From contig CAVVZJ010000003.1 in NCBI GenBank assembly GCA_963752755.1, positions 186,001 through 250,000 on the forward strand: a stretch of 64,000 bases of DNA. The letters run 5' to 3'. The position numbers and the translations under genes were made by a program. A model generated the notes under the pieces. It had not been told where the DNA came from and did not search any database. It saw only the letters and a program-made list of their open reading frames with translations. Below, piece by piece: positions 44,331 through 51,915 of this stretch (position 1 is the stretch's first letter; every line of letters begins with the position of its first letter). The DNA is from CAVVZJ01 sp963752755. GTDB taxonomy: Bacteria > Planctomycetota > Planctomycetia > Isosphaerales > Isosphaeraceae.

Positions 44331-45214
44331 ATGCCACGCCGCTTCGACGACGCCCGCTGCCTGGTGACCGGGGCCTCCTCAGGACTGGGATATGCCCTCG
44401 CCGAGCAACTGGCTCGGACCGGCGCCCGCGTCCTCGTCACGGGTCGGTCGACGGAGCGGCTCGGGGCCTGGTCGCCCGGCTCGAATCGGAAGGGATCGCG
44501 ACGGGTCGCGTGGTCCCGATCGCCGCCGACCTGACGCGTGAGGACGACCGCGCACGGTTGCTGGAAGCCGCTGGAGAGCAATTCGACGGGGCCCTCGATC
44601 TCGCGGTTCAGAGCGCGGGCGTCGGCGCCTACGGGCGGTTCCTGAGCCACGACCCGTCGGTGCTCCGCCAGATCTTCGAGGTCAACTTCTTCGCTCTGGC
44701 CGAGACGGCCCGGGGCCTCTATCCCCTCCTGCGGCAGGGGAAGGACCCGGCGATGGTCGTTCTCGGCTCGATCGTGGCGCGTCGGGGCCTGCCGGGTCGC
44801 TCGGAATACTCGGCGAGCAAGCACGCCGTGGCCGGCTTCGTCGACTCGATCCGGGCCGAGTGGCGACGGGACGGCATTCACGTCCTGCTGGTCAACCCGG
44901 GCTTCACTCGCACTGACTTCGAGCGTCACCTGCTGGTCGATACCGCGATCTACAAGGTTGCCGACCGCCGCACGATGACGGCCGACGAGGTCGCCCGCCG
45001 GATCCTCCGCGCCTTGTCCCGTGGCCGCAACGAGGCGACCTACTCGTTCGGCGGCCGGTCGCTCCTACTGTTCAACCGCCTGTTCCCCCGTTTCGTGGAC
45101 TGGAGCCTCGGCCTCTGGACGCGCAGGCTGTACGCCAACCATCTCGCTCTCGAACAGGCCGAGGCCCCCGTCCGATCGGCCGATTGTCCGCCGGTCGGTG
45201 AGAGACTAGAATAA
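44331..45214 (+). CDS. Short-chain dehydrogenase/reductase (one frameshift)
   Basis: The start MPRRFDDARCLVTGASSGLG has the NAD(P)-binding TGxxxGxG motif. The frame changes near 44463 (TERL, then GLVARLESEG). Catalytic features follow: LAVQSAGVGAYGRF (for the NNAG-type motif), VVLGSIVARRG (serine) and YSASKHAVAGF (YxxxK). The C-terminal half is VNPGFTRTDFERHLL, as in classical SDRs, with an extension ending near GERLE. The substrate is unknown. The tRNA-Val gene follows in 12 bases. Confidence 0.8.
45184..45212 (+). promoter_or_regulatory. tRNA-Val promoter
   Basis: TTGTCC (45184-45189), a 17-base spacer and TAGAAT (45207-45212) lie 14 bases before the tRNA. The promoter is inside the 3' end of the SDR gene. 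Confidence 0.5.
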
Positions 45215-45226
45215 GCCGTCCAGGTC

Positions 45227-45302
<76 letters not shown>

Positions 45303-45583
45303 TAAACCCAACAGCATCAGATCGTTACACCGAAAAATCGGGCGCCGATCTTGGCTGCTCGATTTACAAGAATCGCTGTCCACAATCGGTCGGCTGAAGG
45401 GTCGTCCCACGGGCAAATACAGGTTTCCCCGATCCACCACCTTCCCGGGTGTCGCGGCGGATTCGCCCGCAGGAAGGCCGCTCAAGTCGAGAGTGACCGC
45501 GTCGTCTCTTCCGACTCCAGGTGCCGCTGTCACGACGACGCCAGTTCCCCCGCTTCCCGACCGCTCCTCGGTCAGCGATCCGC

Positions 45584-45919
45584 TCACCGGCGATGCTCGT
45601 TACGAAGCACGTGGACGTCTTCCACGACGATCAGACCATTCGTGACCATCGTCTCCAGCACGGGCAGCAGCGTCGCGATCGGCTCGGCACGATCGATGAT
45701 CTCCACCCGCTCCGGCAGGTCCTCGGAGAGGCCGAACAGGTGGGCTCGATGAACACGGGAGTTCTTTCCGAAGCCGAGGAGGCCCTTCGAGGCGGTCGCT
45801 CCCGCGATCCCCAGCTTCCGGCATCGCTCCACGATGGCCGCGGCGAGGTTGACCCCGTGCCAGGTGTCGGAACTGCCGATGTAGACGCTGACCCGCTTGG
45901 CGTCGCCCGCGAGTTCCAT
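45584..45919 (-). CDS. DUF190-family protein, copy 2
   Basis: ATG 45919 has GGAGGT at six bases. The 111 residues (MELAGDAKRVSVYIGSSDTW, ERCRKLGIAGATASKGLLGFG, LPERVEIIDRAEPI, NGLIVVEDVHVL) match DUF190, a small PII-like fold often encoded next to the fluoride exporter CrcB. It lies four bases after the other DUF190 gene, so the two are co-transcribed. No CrcB gene is in the window. Function is unknown. Confidence 0.8.
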   Translation of the reverse strand: MELAGDAKRVSVYIGSSDTWHGVNLAAAIVERCRKLGIAGATASKGLLGFGKNSRVHRAHLFGLSEDLPERVEIIDRAEPIATLLPVLETMVTNGLIVVEDVHVLRNEHRR

Positions 45920-45923
45920 GAGA

Positions 45924-46277
45924 CTACCTCCGATCGTGGCTTGAGCCGGTGGCGTGGACCTGATGCACGATCTGGACTGGTTTCGTCGTGGCAAGTCCTT
46001 CCCCCACCATCGGCCGGATCTCGGTCAGAAGGGCGTCGACCCGTTCCGCGACATCGACGATCTCGATGATCACCGGGCTGCCCACAAAGGTGTACTCGCT
46101 GGACGCATCGTGCAGTCGGTGATGGCCGCCGTAGCCCAACTCCACGGGGAAGACAGAGGCCCCGGCCAGGCCCAACGTACGGGCTTTCCGGACGACCGCC
46201 TCGTAGAGCGGAGTCCTTTCCCAGCGGTCATCGGAATTCACGTAGAGCCGGAGGAGAGTCGCCTGGATCGAGATCAT
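45924..46277 (-). CDS. DUF190-family protein, copy 1
   Basis: ATG 46277 has GGAGG six bases upstream. The 117 residues show the same pattern as the next gene (LLRLYVNSDDRWERTPLYEA, ARTLGLAGASVFPVELGYG, SPVIIEIVDVAERVDALL, EGLATTKPVQIVH). The two copies share the VxARTLGLAGA-type middle but are only moderately similar, so this is an old duplication or two subfamilies. The pair is likely to form a hetero-oligomer. Confidence 0.8.
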   Translation of the reverse strand: MISIQATLLRLYVNSDDRWERTPLYEAVVRKARTLGLAGASVFPVELGYGGHHRLHDASSEYTFVGSPVIIEIVDVAERVDALLTEIRPMVGEGLATTKPVQIVHQVHATGSSHDRR

Positions 46278-46659
46278 GGCCGCCTCCTCGGTCCATGATA
46301 GCGACAAACCGGACGAAGCTGTCAGGGCGAGGGAGGAATCTGTGGTCTCCGAGATCGCGTTCTGCTCGATGTTCAGCCATCGCCGGCGCCGATCTGGGCG
46401 GCAGGGGCCACTTTTGAACCTCTTGACGCCAAGCTGAAATGGCGGGACCCCGCGACCTCCAGGCCAAGGTAGGGCTTGACCACCTCAGGGCGTCCACCTC
46501 GCTGATGGGTTACCGAAAGGGCGAACCGACAATCCGGTAGAGTCAAAAAATTCGAATGACACTCACGTCGTCCGTGGTCACCGACCACCATTAGACTCGT
46601 ATAGCCCCTTGGTCTTGATGAGCGTCTGCCGGAAACAGAACCTCTCTGGGAGAACGATC
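46278..46659. other. Intergenic region upstream of divergent DUF190 and candidate-effector genes
   Basis: These 382 bases have no supported gene. I checked for a crcB-type fluoride riboswitch before the DUF190 genes and found only a GGCGATGG-like start without the other conserved parts. No strong promoter hexamers stood out. Confidence 0.35.
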
Positions 46660-47859
46660 ATGGCCGAGAATTCGAACGTGCTGTACGACCTGAAGCGAGG
46701 ATTCCTGCTGATCAGCCGTCAGATGCCGAAGTTCTTAAAAACGGACGTGGGGCCGATCGCCCCTCCCCAGCCCACGATGAGCGACGCGTCACCCCCGCGA
46801 CCGGCGATTCCCGGGTCCGTCTACAGCGCCGGAGGGTTGACGCCCGAGATGCTGATGGTGTTCGCCGACATGGACTTCAACGACGCGGCCACCCCGTGGG
46901 AGCGGGATTGGAGTACGCTGTGCAAGGGGGGTGGATCATTCAAGCCGGTGCTGGTTGAGACACCAACCCTGCGACAGGTCGGCATGGGGACCGTTGCCGG
47001 GCATCGGGGGAGCGTGAGTCATGATTGGCTCGTCCAGTACGGCCGCCCCACCCTGGACCGGTCCAGCGGGTGGCTTGGAGGGAGCGGCGTGGTGTGGGTC
47101 GCCGATCCGAACGACCCCTCCCTACCGCCGGGCCGGTCTCCCTATGGAGTGCCGCAGACCATCTACGACGTGCTGACCACCGTGGACGGTCAGGTGGTGG
47201 CCATTCTCGGAACGATCGACCGCGAAGCCCTCGAAGCCGCGAACTGGGTGATCGACTTGGTGATCGCCCCACTCATCGCGCCCGTTCTGGTAAAACTGGC
47301 GGCCGGCGGTGTCGCCAGGCTCTGCACCAGCCTGCTCGCCCGGATGGAGGCCCGCGCCACTCGCGCCGTGCTCGCCGGACTGACCGAGAACCTGGCCTCG
47401 GATGCGAGCCAACTGGACTTCGAGGTCCTTGCGGAAGGTCCTCCGATCCCCGGCACGTCCGTGCCCGAGTCGCTCCGGCTGCGGGTAGGTCAGCGCGAGT
47501 TTAGCCTGACCCGCAACGCGGCCAAGATCGAGAAGGGCTCCGGCCAGCCGATCGGCCCGGCCACCAAGCACATGGGTGAGGAGGCCAAACGCGGACCGTG
47601 GAACGACCTTCGGGTGAGAAAAGGTCAGGTGATTCACGAGACGAACGAATCGAAAGTCTGGCTGCGACAGAGCCAGGTGGACTTCCCGATGAGTTCACTC
47701 GCCTCGGGCCTCCAGGTCGCGGAGCAGCAGATCCTCAAGAAGGCCCTGGTGCCGCTGCCGGGCACCAACGGCGTGTACAAGGTACTGGTCGAGGGCTGGG
47801 AATTCATGATCGACACGACCAAGACGCCATGGGTGGTGTACCACGCCGTCATCAAGTAG
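46660..47859 (+). CDS. Unassigned protein next to the type VI-like locus; possible effector
   Basis: ATG 46660 has GGGAGAA upstream. I do not recognise the family. The 399 residues have no signal peptide. An N-terminal stretch (LYDLKRGFLLISRQMPKFLK) is followed by a proline-rich linker, and a middle domain with GSVSHDWLVQYGRPTLD and GRSPYGVPQTIYDVLTTVDG. A hydrophobic helix (WVIDLVIAPLIAPVLVKLAA, about 207-226) divides the protein. A compact C-terminal region follows (WNDLRVRKGQVIHETNESK, NGVYKVLVEGWEFMIDTTKT, WVVYHAVIK). Modular layout with a membrane helix, absence of signal peptide and position 0.3 kb from tssA suggest a secreted toxin. This is inference. Confidence 0.5.
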   Translation: MAENSNVLYDLKRGFLLISRQMPKFLKTDVGPIAPPQPTMSDASPPRPAIPGSVYSAGGLTPEMLMVFADMDFNDAATPWERDWSTLCKGGGSFKPVLVETPTLRQVGMGTVAGHRGSVSHDWLVQYGRPTLDRSSGWLGGSGVVWVADPNDPSLPPGRSPYGVPQTIYDVLTTVDGQVVAILGTIDREALEAANWVIDLVIAPLIAPVLVKLAAGGVARLCTSLLARMEARATRAVLAGLTENLASDASQLDFEVLAEGPPIPGTSVPESLRLRVGQREFSLTRNAAKIEKGSGQPIGPATKHMGEEAKRGPWNDLRVRKGQVIHETNESKVWLRQSQVDFPMSSLASGLQVAEQQILKKALVPLPGTNGVYKVLVEGWEFMIDTTKTPWVVYHAVIK

Positions 47860-48039
47860 CGCGGGGAGATGATCGTCGTTCTCGTGACCCGTGCGGACTC
47901 TTCGGTGGCCTGCTTATGTCCCTGGTGTTGAGGTGTTATGCCGAATTTCGTCAGATGAGTTATGTTTTGTAAGGTTGTTTGGTGGCCGTGGGGCGATCAT
48001 GCAGTGGAGATCAGCAAGGAGCCTCGGCTTTATAAACCC

Positions 48040-48119
48040 GCTGATGCTGTCGGGATCAAGGCGTCGGCGGACAGCCGCTCCCGGCTGTCGCACACGGGCG
48101 GAAACCGGACAGCATCGGC
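48040..48119. repeat. Nested inverted repeat
   Basis: The outer arms GCTGATGCTGTC (48040-48051) and GACAGCATCGGC (48108-48119) match at 11 of 12. Inside, GACAGCCG/CGGCTGTC (48070-48089) is a perfect 8-base stem with loop CTCC. It lies between the convergent ends of the candidate-effector gene and tssA and could act as a bidirectional terminator or be a REP-like element. Confidence 0.55.
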
Positions 48120-48174
48120 AGGTTCGTGTATGGGAAACGCTCCAGTCCCGAGGGACTCGAATTCCGAGCGGCTG

Positions 48175-49365
48175 TCAGACCAGACCTGGTCGCTTGAGCA
48201 AGCAGGCGAGTAACTGGTATACCTCGCGGTCGCGGCTGACCACCTGTGAGAGTTGCTCGTATTCCTCGTCGAGTTGCTGGAGTTCGTTGAGCAGTTCGGC
48301 GTATCTCTGGCGGTTCTCGTTGAGCTTCGCGCCGGCTTCGGCGAGCGACTGGGCCTGATCGCGGAACTCGATCAAGACGCGGCCGAAGTCGGGGGCCTCA
48401 CCCTCCTGGGGGGTGCCGATCCGGAGCCGACGACGGGGGACGACCAAGCCATTGGACGCGATCACGATGTCGGCCGTCGGGGCGTCATCGGAGGAATCGG
48501 CGTTCTGCTCCTCGATCGCGTCGTCGGTTGAAGTCGCGACTGGATCGCGTTCGGGCTCGGGTTCCGGATCGGGCTCGGCCTGGCGCTTGGCGTTGAGGAT
48601 CGGCTCGAGCAGGCGGAGGACCTCTTCGATCGCCTTGCCGATTTCGAGCAGGCTGGGTGTGTCCCGGCCAAATCGCCGGTCGGTGTCGATGTCGAACGCC
48701 TGAAAGGCGGCTTGCGCCTCCTTCAGGTCGGCGACGAGCGCGGCGTAAAAGGCCTTGGGGGTCTGCGCGACGACGTCGTCGAACATCTTGGCGGTGAGCC
48801 GGCCGGCGGCGAGAAGCTTCTTCTCGCTCTCCGGGTTCATCTTGATGAGGTTGTCGGTCTCGCGGGATTGGAGGTAGTCAAAGTAGCCGAAACTCCGGTC
48901 TTCGAAGCCCTGGGTCAGCGGCAGGCCACGGATCAGGAACGGCACGCCCTTGACCTTGTCATTGAGGAACAGAAATGGCCCGTGCCGTGATTCGAGATCG
49001 CCGTCGTCGATCTCGGGAAAGTAAGACTCCCAGAAGTGTTCCTGGAGGCCGTGGAGCAAGGCCAGGCCGTCGCGGAGGCCGGCGAAACCGTGCCGGTGGA
49101 GAAGCGCCTCGGTCAGCCAGGCGGCGACCTGAAAGTCCTTGGACTTCGTGGAGAGGCAATCTGTGCAGAGTTTAACGACGAGGTCCCAGTCGGCTGACTT
49201 CAGGCCGCGCTTCCAGTCGCCTTGATCGAGGGAATCGTCCTCGGAGCGTCGGGCCTCGCGAATCTGATCGTACTCGGGCTCGTACTGGAGCGGTCGGCCG
49301 GCCGGGTTGTCGCCCGGGATCGGCTCAAGCAGGGGCTCCAGGTCGAGGTTGCGTGGGCTGGCCAT
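48175..49365 (-). CDS. tssA: Type VI secretion protein TssA (ImpA N-terminal domain)
   Basis: The 396 residues begin MASPRNLDLEPLLEPIPGDN, then GRPLQYEPEYDQIREARRSE, the ImpA_N signature. DWDLVVKLCTDCLSTKSKD, EALLHRHGFAGLRDGLALLH and FWESYFPEIDDGD follow the family order. TssA caps or primes the T6SS tube-sheath assembly at the baseplate. The C-terminal third (DFGRVLIEFRDQAQSLAEAG, then NENRQRYAELLNELQQLDEEY) is a predicted coiled coil, so this is a TssA variant with a non-standard C terminus. It starts two bases after the tagJ stop. Confidence 0.85.
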   Translation of the reverse strand: MASPRNLDLEPLLEPIPGDNPAGRPLQYEPEYDQIREARRSEDDSLDQGDWKRGLKSADWDLVVKLCTDCLSTKSKDFQVAAWLTEALLHRHGFAGLRDGLALLHGLQEHFWESYFPEIDDGDLESRHGPFLFLNDKVKGVPFLIRGLPLTQGFEDRSFGYFDYLQSRETDNLIKMNPESEKKLLAAGRLTAKMFDDVVAQTPKAFYAALVADLKEAQAAFQAFDIDTDRRFGRDTPSLLEIGKAIEEVLRLLEPILNAKRQAEPDPEPEPERDPVATSTDDAIEEQNADSSDDAPTADIVIASNGLVVPRRRLRIGTPQEGEAPDFGRVLIEFRDQAQSLAEAGAKLNENRQRYAELLNELQQLDEEYEQLSQVVSRDREVYQLLACLLKRPGLV

Positions 49366-49367
49366 GA

Positions 49368-50207
49368 CTAGAGCGCGGTCTCCCGGGCAACGCCGGCCGA
49401 CAGTTCGGCTGGCGGGACGAAGCGGACATCGGACAGTTCGAAGATCGTGCGGACTTCCTCACCGACGAGAAAGGTTTTCAGGCCGGCGCCGCGGGTGATC
49501 CCGGCGTCTGCCGCGATCCAGTCGGTCAGACGGCCGAGCCGTGCGGCGGGGTCGGGATGGGCCTGGGAGCCGGGGTAAAGAGCCGGCAGGTGGACCTCGC
49601 CGAGCTGGCCATCGAAGGAGGCGAGCCTGGCTGGCACCCAGAAGAGGTCGCGGAGTGATCGCGGCGGACGGACTTCCAGGAACTGAACCTGCGACCAGGG
49701 CACCCAGGCATAGCCGGCCAAAGCGTGGACCTCCAGGACCGGTCCGAGCAGGTCGTCGGCGTCACGGAAGTCGTCGAACGGCGTCTCACCGAGCTGGCCA
49801 GCGAGCGGGGGTCGGTCGGTCTCGGCCTGGTCGAGGAGGGCTCGGGCCTCGTCGGCGCGGTCCTGTCGGATCAGGTTGAGAGCTTCCAGGTGCCGAGTCA
49901 CAGCGGCGGGCGGCTCCAGTAAGAATCGGGGGTGGAGACCCTCAGCGAAGACCCGGCGGCGCTGCTGCTCGGAGTCGAGCAATCGGCGGTAGAGGGCGAC
50001 CCCAACCTGTGCCTGGGGATCGTCTTTGAGAAGCTGGGCCAGGGCGTCGAGCTGACGGCCGGCGCGCTCCAGCTCGCCAGCGAAACAGAGCATCTCAAAG
50101 AGGAAGGTCCGCGCGGCCTGGTCGGCCGGGTGGGCCTTGACCACCCCGAGCTGCTGCTCGATGGCCTCGGTTAGTTGGCCCATGTCCAGCAATTGCCTGG
50201 CTGACAT
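49368..50207 (-). CDS. tagJ: T6SS accessory protein TagJ/ImpE
   Basis: GGAGG sits seven bases before ATG 50207; a GTG six bases earlier is also in frame. The 279 residues open with a TPR-like N-terminal part (RQLLDMGQLTEAIEQQLGVV, HPADQAARTFLFEMLCFAGE). The ImpE-type C terminus follows (EVHALAGYAWVPWSQVQFLE, RDLFWVPARLASFDGQLGEV, LPALYPGSQ). TagJ binds the sheath subunit TssB in other bacteria. Its presence beside tssA supports a T6SS assignment. Confidence 0.88.
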   Translation of the reverse strand: MSARQLLDMGQLTEAIEQQLGVVKAHPADQAARTFLFEMLCFAGELERAGRQLDALAQLLKDDPQAQVGVALYRRLLDSEQQRRRVFAEGLHPRFLLEPPAAVTRHLEALNLIRQDRADEARALLDQAETDRPPLAGQLGETPFDDFRDADDLLGPVLEVHALAGYAWVPWSQVQFLEVRPPRSLRDLFWVPARLASFDGQLGEVHLPALYPGSQAHPDPAARLGRLTDWIAADAGITRGAGLKTFLVGEEVRTIFELSDVRFVPPAELSAGVARETAL

Positions 50208-50330
50208 CGCCACGCCTCCGGGTTTCGCCCCATCCTCATGTGGTCCGGCATCGGGGTACTCTGAAGTTGATTATGCGACGGTCACCGCAAAAGGAAAGCA
50301 AAAACCGCCACTGGACGATCCAAACTCGTT

Positions 50331-50358
50331 TTGATCTACCAGGCCATGGCGTTATAGT
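50331..50358 (+). promoter_or_regulatory. Promoter of the double-FHA gene
   Basis: TTGATC (50331-50336), a 16-base spacer and TATAGT (50353-50358) lie 92 bases before the gene. The region around it is markedly AT-rich for this genome. Confidence 0.5.
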
Positions 50359-50450
50359 GATTTTAGCTGTCCCCTCATCCAATGAATTCGTAATCGACCG
50401 CTCGGGGACCGCCTCTGGCCGGGGCGACGTCGGCCGGGTCGGAGGGAGAG

Positions 50451-51893
50451 ATGACGCAAGTCTGTCCGTATTGCAGTGCGACGGTGCCGGAGGCAAGCCG
50501 GACCTGCCCATCTTGCGGTGAGGAATTGGACGCATTCGTCACGATTCCGCCACCCCGGTTCGGAGCACCGACGATGCCCGTTCCGGCCCCGCGACGGGTC
50601 GACGAGCCGAACCTGCCTCCCAACACGCCAGCGCGGCGGCCCGAGCCGGAGCTTGAGGCGGATCGACCGGCACCTCCCCGGCCTGTCCCTGCGCCGAAGC
50701 GTCGACCGAAGCCCCCACAGCAGAAACCACCGCAGGCGAGTCGCCCGGCCCCGCCGCCACAACAGCCCCCGCCGCCGACGACTCCGGTTCCGCAGTCACC
50801 GCACCCGGGCTCCTATTATCCACCGCAACCTTCACCACAGCCCCAGCCCGAGCCACCGCAGAGCGTCGGGTCCGGCAGGTTCCGACGGTGGTTGATCACG
50901 AAGCTTGGCGGCCAGTCGATCCCGAGCCCGGCTCCGGGCGGCGTGTCGCCAGCGGGCGGTTATCCCCAGATGCCGCCGTATGCTCCTCCCCCCGCGGCTC
51001 CATCACCGATCCCGGCTGCCCCGGGTTATTCCTGGCCACCGCCGCAAGCCTTCGGCTCTATGCCCACCGACGCGCCGCCGTTTGGGCCACAACCACCGCC
51101 GACCACGCCTGTTCCGCCCTCGGCGCCCGCTCCGCCGCACGTCGCCGATGACGACGACGATCAGCGGACCGTGGCCATCGGGGCCGACGTCGCCCGCTTC
51201 AAGATTCCGACGAGCCTGATGACGCTCCAGATCCGCGACCGCGAGGGTGTCTGGCACGCCTGGACGACCATCGGCGCCAGTGGCGTGAAGGTTGGCCGTC
51301 CGTCGGACAAGGCGACGAAGTTCCCCGAACTGAGCAGCCTGGCCACCCGGCATGTGCGGATCAGCGTCGAGGGCCCGAAGCTCCGGGTTGAAGACCTGGG
51401 TGCGATCAATGGCGTTTACCGGAAGCTGTCCCGGTCCGTCGAGCTGGAGGACGGAATGCGGTTCCGCGTCGGCGCTCGCGTCGTGGAGTTCTACCGCGCC
51501 GAGCCGGAGCCGCCGGTCGAGGAGCGCGTCACCGAGGATGGGGAGATCTTCTGGAGCCAGGACCTCCAGCCGGTCGCCTTCCTCCAGTTCCTCCGGCCGG
51601 ACGGCGGTCCCGGACTGCGTTACCCGATCACCAAGCCGGACGTGACGATCCTCGGCCGCGAGACGAGGCCGGGCCGCCCGGTCGATATCGCCCTCACGAA
51701 CGACGGCATCGCCAGCGGCACGCACGCCCAGATCCGTCGCGACGGCGAGCGGTTCTGGCTTGAAGACCTCAACAGCCGCAACGGCACGTTCGTGCAGATC
51801 AAGGGCCAGGCGCACATCGAGCCGGGTGAGGAACTGCTCGTCGGCCGAGTCCTGCTACGGGCCGTGGATGCGATGCACGCGCCGGGTTCGTGA
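50451..51893 (+). CDS. Zinc-ribbon protein with proline-rich linker and two FHA domains
   Basis: The start follows GGAGGGAGAG. The 480 residues open with a zinc ribbon (CPYCSATVPEASRTCPSCGE, two CxxC pairs). A proline-rich linker (about 40-235, PPPQQPPPPTTPVPQ-type) leads to two FHA domains. The first contains KVGRPSDKATKFPELSSLATRHVRISVEG and the second ILGRETRPGRPVDIALTNDGIASGTHAQI, DLNSRNGTFVQ. FHA domains bind phosphothreonine peptides; FHA proteins can control T6SS assembly via Ser/Thr kinases. A kinase gene is not in the window. The layout suggests a scaffold. Confidence 0.75.
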   Translation: MTQVCPYCSATVPEASRTCPSCGEELDAFVTIPPPRFGAPTMPVPAPRRVDEPNLPPNTPARRPEPELEADRPAPPRPVPAPKRRPKPPQQKPPQASRPAPPPQQPPPPTTPVPQSPHPGSYYPPQPSPQPQPEPPQSVGSGRFRRWLITKLGGQSIPSPAPGGVSPAGGYPQMPPYAPPPAAPSPIPAAPGYSWPPPQAFGSMPTDAPPFGPQPPPTTPVPPSAPAPPHVADDDDDQRTVAIGADVARFKIPTSLMTLQIRDREGVWHAWTTIGASGVKVGRPSDKATKFPELSSLATRHVRISVEGPKLRVEDLGAINGVYRKLSRSVELEDGMRFRVGARVVEFYRAEPEPPVEERVTEDGEIFWSQDLQPVAFLQFLRPDGGPGLRYPITKPDVTILGRETRPGRPVDIALTNDGIASGTHAQIRRDGERFWLEDLNSRNGTFVQIKGQAHIEPGEELLVGRVLLRAVDAMHAPGS

Positions 51894-51915
51894 GCCGTTC
51901 TCCGCCGGGGCCGGC

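Noticed and set aside
46300..46460. Possible crcB-type fluoride riboswitch before the DUF190 genes
   Set aside because: A GGCGATGG-like stretch is present on the minus strand, but the other conserved parts of the motif are not recognisable.
47962..48213. Short open frame after the candidate effector as an immunity gene
   Set aside because: It crosses the nested inverted repeat, has a poor start context and overlaps the tssA end. Its sequence looks non-coding.
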